Source of the DNA: Bordetella parapertussis
GTDB lineage: Bacteria > Pseudomonadota > Gammaproteobacteria > Burkholderiales > SG8-41
Reading direction: 5' to 3'
DNA length: 57,505 bases
NCBI GenBank assembly: GCA_945906815.1
Contig: CAMDRT010000030.1
Coordinates: 1 to 57,505, forward strand
Shown piece after piece: positions 1-6,911 of the stretch (positions are counted from its first letter, which is position 1; each line of letters begins with the position of its first letter). The notes below the pieces were generated by a model. It did no database searches, was not told the origin of the DNA, and worked only from the letters and a program-made list of their open reading frames with translations. The translations under genes were made by a program, and so were the position numbers.

Positions 1-125
1 CATGGGTGGGGCAGGATGGGGCGCATTCATCGTTTCATCGCTATGCGAAGAAGGGGCTGATTCCAGCACATTGGGCGCCGGCTCAGACAGATAAGGCGAC
101 CGGGCAATTTGGGGAGCGCGGATGA
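1..125 (+). CDS. possible 3' end of an unidentified gene entering from the left
   Basis: The frame starting at base 3 is open from the window edge to a TGA at 123-125. It would encode about 40 residues ending in GLIPAHWAPAQ...GQFGERG. The composition is plausible for protein, but the fragment is too short to assign and I do not recognise the family. It is followed closely by a repeat hairpin, as many gene ends in this window are. It may be chance. Confidence 0.25.
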   Translation, partial: WVGQDGAHSSFHRYAKKGLIPAHWAPAQTDKATGQFGERG

Positions 126-140
126 AAACCGGAGGAACCG

Positions 141-170
141 CGTGGGCACGCTGCGCTTTGCCCACCCTAC
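141..170. repeat. GTGGGCA...TGCCCAC hairpin repeat
   Basis: Seven-base arms GTGGGCA (142-148) and TGCCCAC (159-165) enclose CGCTGCGCTT and are followed by CCTACG. From memory this matches a short interspersed repeat common between genes in Proteobacteria. It encodes nothing, and there is no T-run that would make it a standard terminator. I saw no gene in 171-459. Confidence 0.5.
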
Positions 171-459
171 GCTAGCTGGCCACGCTCGATGAGAAACTCT
201 ACCTCGAAGTGTTCTCTCCTCCCGATTCCACCGCCGTGCGGCGCAAAGCCGCAGCGCGCTGATCGACTCCAAAGGACTACCCATGTGCCAGCACAATCTG
301 TGTTGCGGGTGCCGTCTGCCTCAACCGCTGAGCGCGTTTCAACTCGGATCACCTCACGCATCGCCCATCGGCAAACCTGACCATCACAACATCAAATCAG
401 GTGACCACGCTCATTTTCAGCAACGCCTCATTCATGCGCAGCTCTTCTGTGGCCAGAGA

Positions 460-488
460 TTGACCTTCTATACCGGTTCATATATATT
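460..488 (+). promoter_or_regulatory. sigma-70-type promoter of the higBA-like operon
   Basis: TTGACC at 460-465 and TATATT at 483-488 are separated by 17 bp, close to the -35/-10 consensus with ideal spacing. A transcript starting about 7 nt after the -10 box would begin at or next to the GTG start of the toxin gene at 495. The message could therefore be leaderless. The promoter contains a small ACCGGT palindrome at 472-477 that might be part of an autoregulatory operator; this is inference. Confidence 0.6.
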
Positions 489-494
489 TAAACT

Positions 495-857
495 GTGCCC
501 ACAAACGAAAAACCGCTTGAATGGATTGGTAGCAGCCACAAAGACTTGATGGCCTTGCCCGCCGATGTTCGGCGGTTTTTCGGCTTCGTTTTGTCGCTGG
601 CGCAGTCGGGCGACAAACACGACGCTGCCAAGGTACTCAAGGGCTTTGGTGGTGCAGGGGTGCTTGAGATAGTGGAAGACGATGTGGGTGGCACCTACCG
701 TGCTGTGTACACGGTCAAGTTCGCCGAGGCAGTGTTTGTCCTTCACTGCTTTCAGATAAAGAGCAAGCGCGGTATCGCCACGCCGAAGGAAGAAATGGAC
801 ATCATCCACGCCAGGCTGAAAATTGCCCAAGCGTATGCGAAGGAGCTGCGAAAATGA
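495..857 (+). CDS. higB: HigB/RelE-superfamily toxin (phage Gp49-like)
   Basis: This 120-residue protein resembles Gp49-like type II toxins, ribosome-dependent mRNA interferases of the RelE fold. The recognisable stretches are KPLEWIGSSHKDL near the N-terminus, KVLKGFGGAGVLEIVED in the middle, and YRAVYTVKFAEAVFVLHCFQ followed by KSKRGIATPKEE near the C-terminus. The start is GTG at 495; no Shine-Dalgarno is visible, and the promoter lies immediately upstream. The stop overlaps the next gene by ATGA (854-857), so toxin and antitoxin should be translationally coupled. Toxin-first order is the HigBA arrangement. Toxicity itself is inferred from the family. Confidence 0.88.
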   Translation: MPTNEKPLEWIGSSHKDLMALPADVRRFFGFVLSLAQSGDKHDAAKVLKGFGGAGVLEIVEDDVGGTYRAVYTVKFAEAVFVLHCFQIKSKRGIATPKEEMDIIHARLKIAQAYAKELRK

Positions 858-1189
858 AAACTCGACTTGTTGACGGCGTTGAAGTGCATCGTGGTTCCGG
901 CAATGTGTTTGCCGACCTTGGCTTGGCCGATGCTGAAAAGCTCAAAATTAAGACGGGCTTGGTGATCCAGATCAAGAAAGCCGTGCGTAGCCGCGGACTG
1001 ACTCAGCAAGAAGCGGCCCAGCTCATGGGCATCACTCAGCCCAAGGTCTCCGACATGATGCGCGGAGACTTTACCAACTTGTCAGAGCGTAAGCTGATGG
1101 ACTGCCTCACGAGGCTGGGTTATGACATTGAAATAAAAGTCCGACCAGCCAAGACCGCAGTAGGACACTTAATGCTTGCCGCCCCCTGA
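854..1189 (+). CDS. higA: HigA-like XRE-family antitoxin
   Basis: This 111-residue protein carries a helix-turn-helix around residues 48-85 (SRGLTQQEAAQLMGITQPKV, then SDMMRGDFTNLSE), typical of the HTH_37 group paired with Gp49-like toxins. It should neutralise the upstream toxin and repress the operon promoter at 460-488. Its ATG overlaps the toxin stop codon. The last residues (AKTAVGHLMLAAP) look like a non-conserved tail reading into flanking sequence, so the present stop may be recent. A degraded Bug gene end lies 58 bp downstream, suggesting the module landed in or replaced a receptor gene. Confidence 0.88.
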   Translation: MKTRLVDGVEVHRGSGNVFADLGLADAEKLKIKTGLVIQIKKAVRSRGLTQQEAAQLMGITQPKVSDMMRGDFTNLSERKLMDCLTRLGYDIEIKVRPAKTAVGHLMLAAP

Positions 1190-1246
1190 GCAGCAGATCG
1201 AGGCAGCCGACAAAGCCTCCAAGGCGCTGGGTCGCATGAAGGCCGA

Positions 1247-1312
1247 GCATTCAAGACTGAGTTGGAAACCTGGGCGAAGGTTATCAAGGCGGCGGGCATC
1301 AAACCGCAGTAA
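1247..1312 (+). pseudogene. 3' remnant of a Bug/TctC solute-receptor gene
   Basis: Bases 1247-1312 encode AFKTELETWAKVIKAAGIKP, then Q and a TAA stop. This is the hallmark C-terminal helix of Bug/TctC periplasmic receptors (compare EIEKWARVAQAAGIQRQ in the intact copy ending at 36126). The preceding bases show no matching receptor sequence in this frame and no start codon fits, so only the end survives. It lies between the toxin-antitoxin pair and the thiamine-diphosphate enzyme. Confidence 0.6.
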
Positions 1313-1379
1313 AATCTTCACCCTACGCTACTCATGTTATTTTATTCAATAATAACAAATGCTTACAAAGGAACTCGCC

Positions 1380-3293
1380 ATGACTGACATTACCCCACCC
1401 AAGCTAGCGCTATCCCCCGACGTGCAACCCACGCTGGATCGCCGCTCGTTCCTGAAAGGCACTGCGGCAGCAGCCGGCGCGGTGGTTGCCGCAACTACGA
1501 CAATAGCGCAGGCGGCGGAAACGGCTGCTAAGCCTGCGGCGAACAAACTACCCAGCGAAACCTTCATCACCCACCCCGGTTCGGACTTCATGGCCGACGT
1601 GATCAAGGCCACCGGCATCAAGTACCTCGCGATCAATCCTGCCGCCGGCTTTCGCAGCTTGCAGGAATCGATTATCAATCATCTGGGCAACAAGAATCCG
1701 GAAATCCTCACCTGCCTGCACGAGGAAACCGCGGCCGGCATGGCGCACGGCTACGGCAAGGCTACCGGTGAATTGATGGGCGTTATGGTGCATGGCACGG
1801 TGGGCTTGCAGCATGCGACGATGGCGATTTACAACGCGTGGTGCGACCGCGCGCCGATGATGATCTTCTCCGGCAATGGGCTACGCTCCGACACGCGCCG
1901 GCCCGGCGTCGAATGGAATCACAGCGTGCAGGATCCGGGCAATCTGGTACGCGACTACACCAAGTGGGACGATCAGCCGATATCGCTGCAAAGCTTCGCC
2001 GAATCGACCGTGCGTGGCTGCCAGTACGCGCTGACCGCGCCGTTCGCGCCGGTGATGGTCACCACCGACATGGACATCCAGGAAGAAGACAATCACGATG
2101 CCGCAAAACTGCGCATTCCAAAAATGGGGCGCATCGTGCAGCCGCAGGGCAACACCAGTGCCTTGAACGAAGCCGCGCGCATGCTGGTCGCCGCGCAAAA
2201 GCCAGTGATCATCGCCGACCGCGCAGTGCGCTCGCAGGAAGGCGTAAAACTGATGGTCGAACTCGCCGAGGCGCTGGGCGCGGCGGTGATCGACAACGGT
2301 CAGCGCATGAATTTTCCCAACACCCACGATCTCGATTGTTCGTTTTTGCGCCAGACATTGCTGCGCGATGCTGATGTGATACTGCTGCTGGAAGTGGCCG
2401 ATCCGTGGGGCAATCTCAATTCGTTTGCCGATCCCTACAAGACCTATCGCCCCATAATCAAGCCCGATGCGAAGGTGATTACCATCGGCATGCGCGAGGT
2501 GTATCTCAAAGCGAACTTCCAGGATTTTCAGCGCCATCAGGCGGTGGATCTGCCTATCGGCGGCGACGTGCAGGCCACGCTGCCCGATTTGATCGAAGCC
2601 ATCAAGCGCGCGGGGCCGAATGCCGCGGCGGTGAGCCAGCGCCGCGCCACTTACGCCAAAATGCACAATGAGATGCGCGCACGCGACAAGCAAAACGCCA
2701 CGCTGGGCTGGGATGCCTCGCCGATTTCAACCGCGCGGCTGGCGGCGGAAACCTGGCAGGTGATCAAGCATGAAAAATGGTCGCTGGTTACCAGTGACCG
2801 TATCGCGTGGGCGCGCCGTTTGTGGCCGGTGAATGAATATCACCAGATGCTCGGCGGCTCGGGCGGACAGGGCCAAGGCTACTATATGGCGGCCTCGGTG
2901 GGCGCCGCACTGGCCAATCGCGACCGCGGTATTCTTTCCGTCAATTTTCAACCGGATGGTGATGCCATGTACGCGCCCGGCGCGCTGTGGACGGCAGCGC
3001 ATCACAAGATTCCGATGCTGATCGTGATGCACAACAACCGTTGCTACCATCAGGAGATCATGCACGTCGCGCGCATGGCGGCCCTCCACAACCGCCCGCA
3101 GCACACCGCGCGCATCGGCACCGAGATCACCAATCCCGATATCGATTTTGCCAAGCTCGCGCAAAGCATGGGCGTGTGGGCGGAAGGACCGATCACCGAT
3201 CCGGCGAAGCTTGGGCCTGCGCTACAACGCGCGATCGCGGTGGTGAAGCAAGGGCGGCCCGCGCTGGTGGATGCGGTGTGCCAAGGAAGGTAG
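1380..3293 (+). CDS. Tat-exported thiamine-diphosphate-dependent enzyme, acetolactate synthase-like
   Basis: This 637-residue protein has the three-domain layout of ThDP enzymes. The catalytic glutamate region CLHEETAAGMAHGYGKATGE lies near residue 113. The cofactor motif runs from PDGDAMYAPG to MHNNR near residues 522-547. The N-terminus carries a twin-arginine signal, DRRSFLKG, followed by an Ala-rich hydrophobic stretch ending AQAAE, so export is predicted; the family is normally cytoplasmic. The ATG at 1380 is preferred over 1359 because AAAGGA lies 9-14 bases upstream. A substrate cannot be read; 2-oxoacid decarboxylation or carboligation is inferred. It converges on a cytochrome c gene across an inverted repeat. 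Confidence 0.85.
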   Translation: MTDITPPKLALSPDVQPTLDRRSFLKGTAAAAGAVVAATTTIAQAAETAAKPAANKLPSETFITHPGSDFMADVIKATGIKYLAINPAAGFRSLQESIINHLGNKNPEILTCLHEETAAGMAHGYGKATGELMGVMVHGTVGLQHATMAIYNAWCDRAPMMIFSGNGLRSDTRRPGVEWNHSVQDPGNLVRDYTKWDDQPISLQSFAESTVRGCQYALTAPFAPVMVTTDMDIQEEDNHDAAKLRIPKMGRIVQPQGNTSALNEAARMLVAAQKPVIIADRAVRSQEGVKLMVELAEALGAAVIDNGQRMNFPNTHDLDCSFLRQTLLRDADVILLLEVADPWGNLNSFADPYKTYRPIIKPDAKVITIGMREVYLKANFQDFQRHQAVDLPIGGDVQATLPDLIEAIKRAGPNAAAVSQRRATYAKMHNEMRARDKQNATLGWDASPISTARLAAETWQVIKHEKWSLVTSDRIAWARRLWPVNEYHQMLGGSGGQGQGYYMAASVGAALANRDRGILSVNFQPDGDAMYAPGALWTAAHHKIPMLIVMHNNRCYHQEIMHVARMAALHNRPQHTARIGTEITNPDIDFAKLAQSMGVWAEGPITDPAKLGPALQRAIAVVKQGRPALVDAVCQGR

Positions 3294-3301
3294 TTCTGAC
3301 T

Positions 3302-3373
3302 GCGTGAGGCGTGAGGGGTAAGGCGTAAAGTCAACACCAGCGCAATAGCGGGGTTACCCTCGACGCCTCACGC
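3302..3373. repeat. inverted repeat array between convergent genes
   Basis: Left arm GCGTGAGGCGT (3302-3312) and right arm ACGCCTCACGC (3363-3373) are perfect 11-base complements. Further GTGAGGGGTAAGGCGTAA-type units extend the left arm. The centre holds GCGGGGTTACCC, a core seen in other arrays of this window. The right arm ends 2 bp from the cytochrome c stop codon, and the left arm starts 8 bp after the ThDP enzyme stop. There is no T-run. Confidence 0.75.
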
Positions 3374-3375
3374 AT

Positions 3376-3735
3376 TTAAAAGTCCTTCAGCAGCGGCACA
3401 TCCTTCGCCGCCGGCGGCGGCTTGATGGTGCGCAGATACGCGTGCATATCCGCTAGATCCTGTTCGGGCAGGGTCTTCACCGAATAGGGAATCATGACGC
3501 CGCGCGGCTTGCGCGTCTGCTGCGCGAAGGCCGGATACGGCCACACCTTCGGCGCGAGAGACGGTCCCGCGCCGCGCTCCCCCCCCTGCCCTACCGTGCC
3601 GTGGCAGGTATCGCACAAATGGTGCTTAAAGGCCTTGAAGCCACGTACGGCGTCGCCAGCGGGCGGCTCCTGCGCCAACGATGTGCCGGACAGGCCTGCC
3701 ACACACGCGACCATCACTACTAACATTCGATTCAT
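3376..3735 (-). CDS. small periplasmic class I cytochrome c
   Basis: This 119-residue protein has an N-terminal signal peptide (MNRMLVVMVACVAGLSGTSL, cleavage near AQ) and one haem-binding CDTCH at about residues 41-45. A methionine in RGVMIPYS is the likely sixth ligand. It ends in a helix of the type DLADMHAYLRTIK. It should carry single electrons in the periplasm. It is the last gene of the - strand series after the Bug receptor (8 bp gap) and could accept electrons from the upstream molybdenum hydroxylase or a partner. That link is inference from position only. Confidence 0.85.
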   Translation of the reverse strand: MNRMLVVMVACVAGLSGTSLAQEPPAGDAVRGFKAFKHHLCDTCHGTVGQGGERGAGPSLAPKVWPYPAFAQQTRKPRGVMIPYSVKTLPEQDLADMHAYLRTIKPPPAAKDVPLLKDF

Positions 3736-3743
3736 AACCGCTC

Positions 3744-4703
3744 CTATTCGGGTTGGATGCCTACCTGCGCCGCGACCTTCTTGTAGCGCGCAATGTCGCT
3801 GCTGATGCGTGCGTTAAATGCCGCGCCCGCTGTCGCCACCGCTTCGGCACCGCCCACCACCGCGAGGCGCTCTTTGACTTCGGGGCGCTTCAGCGCTTCC
3901 GCCGATGCGGCATAGAGCTTGTTGATAATCGCCGCAGGTGTACCCTGGGGCACGAAAAATCCTACCCAGATCGACGCATCGACACCGGCCACGCCCATCT
4001 CGTGCGCCGTGGCATAGTCGGGCACCAGCGGCGAACGTTTGGCGGTAGTGATACCCAGCACCTTGACCCGCTTGCCCTGCAAGTGCGGCGACACGCCGGG
4101 CATGCCGGCGATGGTAAATATCACCTCATTGGTTGCCACCGCCACTACCGCCGGCGCGCCACCCTTGTATGGCACATGCAGCATTTTCACACCCGCCGCA
4201 GCCGCCAGCCATTCGCTCGCCATGTGATTCACCGAACCGGTCCCGGGCGAGCCGAAACTCACCGCACCCGGTTTCACGCGCGCCGCAGCGATCAACTCCT
4301 TGATGCTGTTGATCGGCGACTGCGCATGCACCACAATCAGCATCGGCGCATCGCTCAGCATGATGACCGGCACAAACGACTTCTCGGGATCGTAGGGCAG
4401 GCTCTTGAACATCACCGGGTTCACCGCGAATTCGCCGGTGTGCGCCGACAGCACGGTGTAGCCGTCGGGGTTGCCCTTGGCTGCCGCAGCCGCGCCGATA
4501 AAACCATTGGCCCCCGGCCGGTTATCCACCACGAATTGCCAGCCCAGCGCCTCGGTAATCTTGCTGGTGACAATACGTGTCGAAGTATCCACCACGCCAC
4601 CCGGCGCAAACGACACCAGTACGCGGATGGATTTGGAGGGGTAGTCTTGCGCCTGGCATGCCGCTGCCAGTGCCATTGCAAAAACCGCTAGTAGGTATTT
4701 CAA
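3744..4703 (-). CDS. Bug/TctC-family periplasmic solute receptor
   Basis: This 319-residue Bug receptor has a signal peptide (KYLLAVFAMALAAACQA), the family opening QDYPSKSIRVLVSFAPGGVV, MLHVPYKGGAPAVVAV in the middle, and the terminal helix ARYKKVAAQVGIQPE. The best start is TTG at 4703, with GAGGAG five bases upstream. Upstream in-frame ATG codons would translate the octamer repeat and are rejected. Bug proteins bind carboxylates and work with TctAB or act as sensors; no TctAB is present here. It follows ubiD across an inverted array, so it may bind the aromatic or other acid handled by that cluster. Confidence 0.88.
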   Translation of the reverse strand: MKYLLAVFAMALAAACQAQDYPSKSIRVLVSFAPGGVVDTSTRIVTSKITEALGWQFVVDNRPGANGFIGAAAAAKGNPDGYTVLSAHTGEFAVNPVMFKSLPYDPEKSFVPVIMLSDAPMLIVVHAQSPINSIKELIAAARVKPGAVSFGSPGTGSVNHMASEWLAAAAGVKMLHVPYKGGAPAVVAVATNEVIFTIAGMPGVSPHLQGKRVKVLGITTAKRSPLVPDYATAHEMGVAGVDASIWVGFFVPQGTPAAIINKLYAASAEALKRPEVKERLAVVGGAEAVATAGAAFNARISSDIARYKKVAAQVGIQPE

Positions 4704-4723
4704 TTTTTCTCCTCGATTCAAAT

Positions 4724-4857
4724 GCGTGAGCGGGTGAGCGAGTGAACGAGTGAACGGGTGAATACCCCTCTCCCCAACCCTCTCCCCGTGAAACGGGGAG
4801 AGGGAGCGCACTTCGGGGTTACTCGTTCACCCGTTCACCCGTTCACCCGCTCACGCC
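4724..4857. repeat. octamer-unit inverted array with a nested 12-bp hairpin
   Basis: The left arm is four 8-bp units of the type GTGAGCGG/GTGAACGA (4726-4760). The right arm is the complementary CCGTTCAC units (4822-4856). Inside sits a perfect 12-bp stem, CCCTCTCCCCGT (4778-4789) with ACGGGGAGAGGG (4793-4804), around a GAA loop. CGGGGTTACTCG precedes the right arm. The array fills the gap between the ubiD stop (4860) and the Shine-Dalgarno of the Bug gene. Confidence 0.85.
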
Positions 4858-4859
4858 TT

Positions 4860-6314
4860 TCATTTAAACAAATCCTTCCACTTCGCCCGCACCTCGTCCT
4901 GCAACGCCTTGCTCGCCTCCGCCACTGGCGGAAAGGTGTTTAAAAAATCGTACGGCCGGCACGCATCGATCACGGCCTTGGAGGTCAGCGGCGCATCATA
5001 GCGGTACGCAATCGACATCGGGTCATTCTTTGAACCCATGCCGCGCTTGATGATGTCGATATCGATGTCCGGGTCGGTGCGTGTGGCCACCGCCCACATC
5101 ACTTCCTGCAAATTCGACGGATCGATATCTTCATCCACCACCACCGAGTAGCGCGACATATACGCGCCCACGCCGCACTGGCTGAGGATATGTCCGGCCT
5201 GGCGCGCGTGGCCGGCGTAACGCTGCTTGATGGCCACCACATTGAACATGCGCGCGCCGCCGATTTCGTGCGCCCACACGTTCGCCACATCGGGCACCCC
5301 CGCCGCCGCCAGCGCATCCAGCAGCAGCGCCGAGCGCATCACCGCCTTGGAATACGAGTAGTCGTTGGGCGGTTTCGCTGGCGGACTGCCGACGATAATC
5401 GGATTGTTTCTGAAGTATATTTTTTCGATTTTCACCGCAGGGGCAGTCGCCGCCTTACCCGGATAGTAGCCGTGAAACTCGCCGAACGGCCCTTCGATAC
5501 GCTCATCTCCCGGGTGCGCCCAGCCTTCGAGTACCAGTTCAGCGCCGCTCGGGATAGGCAATCCGGTCACTTCGCCGCGCACCACCGACACCGCTTCACC
5601 GAGGATGGCGCCGATGTAGTTGTATTCGCACATGCCATACGGCACTTCAATGCCGGAAATCAGGTAGCCCAGCGGATCCGCGCCGCACACGATCGCTACC
5701 GGAAACGGCTTACCCGCTTGCATATGCTTGTCGTACTGCTGCGCGCCGTGCTTACCCGGAATCATGTCAAGGCCGACGGTGTTGCGGTCGTGTATCATCA
5801 CGCGGTAGGTTCCCACGTTGACCCAATCCGTATCGAGGTCGCGCGTCACCACCATGCAGCCGGTGCCGATGTAACGCCCACCGTCTTTCTCGTGCCACAG
5901 CGGTGCGGGAAACAGATCCAGATCAACCGCAGCGCCCGACTGAATGTTCTCGAACAGCGGGCCTTTTTCAGTGATGACCGGCTCAAACTTCGGCGCCGCC
6001 GCCTGCCAGTCTTTGGGGCGTCCACGCAGCTTATGCACCAGTGCCGCGTGGGTTTTTATTTCACCCAGGCGCAGCAGGCTCGACAAACGCGCCGGGCTGG
6101 CGGTGCTGCAAGTCAGCACGCGAAAACCCTCGGCATAGCCCGTAATGTCGTCGAACAATAACGCCGGTGCAGAATCGATCTTGACGTTGAGTTCGCTGAT
6201 GGCGCCGAGCTCAAGATTCCAGTCGGCGCCGCGCACATCCCGCAACTCGCCGAGTTTGCGCGCCACCTCCAGCCATGCGCGCAGATCCAGCGGATTGCCG
6301 GCAGTTCGCGTCAT
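4860..6314 (-). CDS. UbiD-family prenylated-FMN decarboxylase
   Basis: This 484-residue protein is the usual UbiD length. The active-site region IEGPFGEFHGYYPG near residue 265 supplies the conserved glutamates, and SPPAKPPNDYSYSKA follows. The family removes or adds CO2 on aromatic and unsaturated acids using prenylated FMN made by UbiX, which is not in the window. Its ATG overlaps the coxS-like stop codon by four bases (6311-6314), so it belongs to the molybdenum hydroxylase operon. Hydroxylation coupled to decarboxylation of an aromatic or heteroaromatic acid is a reasonable inference; the substrate is unknown. It could also act as a carboxylase. Confidence 0.9.
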   Translation of the reverse strand: MTRTAGNPLDLRAWLEVARKLGELRDVRGADWNLELGAISELNVKIDSAPALLFDDITGYAEGFRVLTCSTASPARLSSLLRLGEIKTHAALVHKLRGRPKDWQAAAPKFEPVITEKGPLFENIQSGAAVDLDLFPAPLWHEKDGGRYIGTGCMVVTRDLDTDWVNVGTYRVMIHDRNTVGLDMIPGKHGAQQYDKHMQAGKPFPVAIVCGADPLGYLISGIEVPYGMCEYNYIGAILGEAVSVVRGEVTGLPIPSGAELVLEGWAHPGDERIEGPFGEFHGYYPGKAATAPAVKIEKIYFRNNPIIVGSPPAKPPNDYSYSKAVMRSALLLDALAAAGVPDVANVWAHEIGGARMFNVVAIKQRYAGHARQAGHILSQCGVGAYMSRYSVVVDEDIDPSNLQEVMWAVATRTDPDIDIDIIKRGMGSKNDPMSIAYRYDAPLTSKAVIDACRPYDFLNTFPPVAEASKALQDEVRAKWKDLFK

Positions 6315-6787
6315 TTTACGTGCTTGCGTTTCAAGGCAGCCAGCTTGACCGCTTTGATGATTTCAGGATACGCCGCGCAGCGGCACAGGTTGCCCGACAG
6401 GTAGTGGCGGATATCATCCTCGGACGGATCCGCATGTGCATCCAGCAACTGGCGCGTCATCAGAATGAAGCCCGGCGTGCAATAACCGCACTGAAACGCG
6501 CCGCATTCGATAAATGCTTCCTGCACCGCATCCAGCTTGCCCGCGGACAGATGTTCGATGGTGCGCACATCCGCGCCGTCGGCAAACGCCGCCAGATATA
6601 AACAACCCGAGACTGCTACCTCATTCACCAGCACGGTGCAGCAACCACACAAGCCCTGGGCGCAACTTTCACGCGCGCCGGTGAGTCCGCGCTCCTGCAG
6701 CACCTCCACCAAATGCTGGTGCATGCCGATCTGCGCGGTGACAGGTTCGCCGTTGAGGGTGAAGTTGATGGTTCTTAGTGTGGTCAT
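6311..6787 (-). CDS. molybdenum hydroxylase iron-sulfur subunit (CoxS/XdhC-like)
   Basis: This 158-residue protein has the two [2Fe-2S] motifs of the small subunit: CAQGLCGCCTVLVN with a later Cys in the N-terminal plant-type domain, and CGYCTPGF with LCRCAAYPEI in the C-terminal all-helical domain. It passes electrons from the molybdopterin centre to FAD. It lies after the large-subunit gene, separated by a 32-bp perfect inverted repeat, and overlaps ubiD by ATGA. The order large, small, decarboxylase suggests one transcription unit with the M and G genes upstream. Confidence 0.92.
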   Translation of the reverse strand: MTTLRTINFTLNGEPVTAQIGMHQHLVEVLQERGLTGARESCAQGLCGCCTVLVNEVAVSGCLYLAAFADGADVRTIEHLSAGKLDAVQEAFIECGAFQCGYCTPGFILMTRQLLDAHADPSEDDIRHYLSGNLCRCAAYPEIIKAVKLAALKRKHVK

Positions 6788-6801
6788 CTCTTAAAACCTT
6801 T

Positions 6802-6911
6802 TTAACCACAGATGAACACAGATGAACACAGATAACCCCATAACCCCTCAATGACTAACTCTATTTCGGTTTTGACCTGATCTGTGTTCATCTGTGTTCA
6901 TCTGTGGTTAA
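6802..6911. repeat. perfect 32-bp inverted repeat built from CACAGATGAA units
   Basis: The left arm at 6802-6833 and the right arm at 6880-6911 are identical complements over all 32 bases, around a 46-base spacer. Each arm starts TTAACCACAG and contains tandem 10-bp CACAGATGAA units. The outer TTA of the right arm supplies the TAA stop of the large-subunit gene (6908-6910). It lies inside the apparent operon, so it should be transcribed and could fold into a long hairpin. Confidence 0.92.

Noticed and set aside
27..296. 89-codon - strand frame near the left edge
   Set aside because: Part of it is simply the translation of the GTGGGCA/TGCCCAC hairpin repeat; nothing else in it is recognisable.
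4724..4857. CRISPR-like array in the octamer repeats
   Set aside because: Units are 8 bp with no spacers between them and form facing arms; no cas gene is present in the window.
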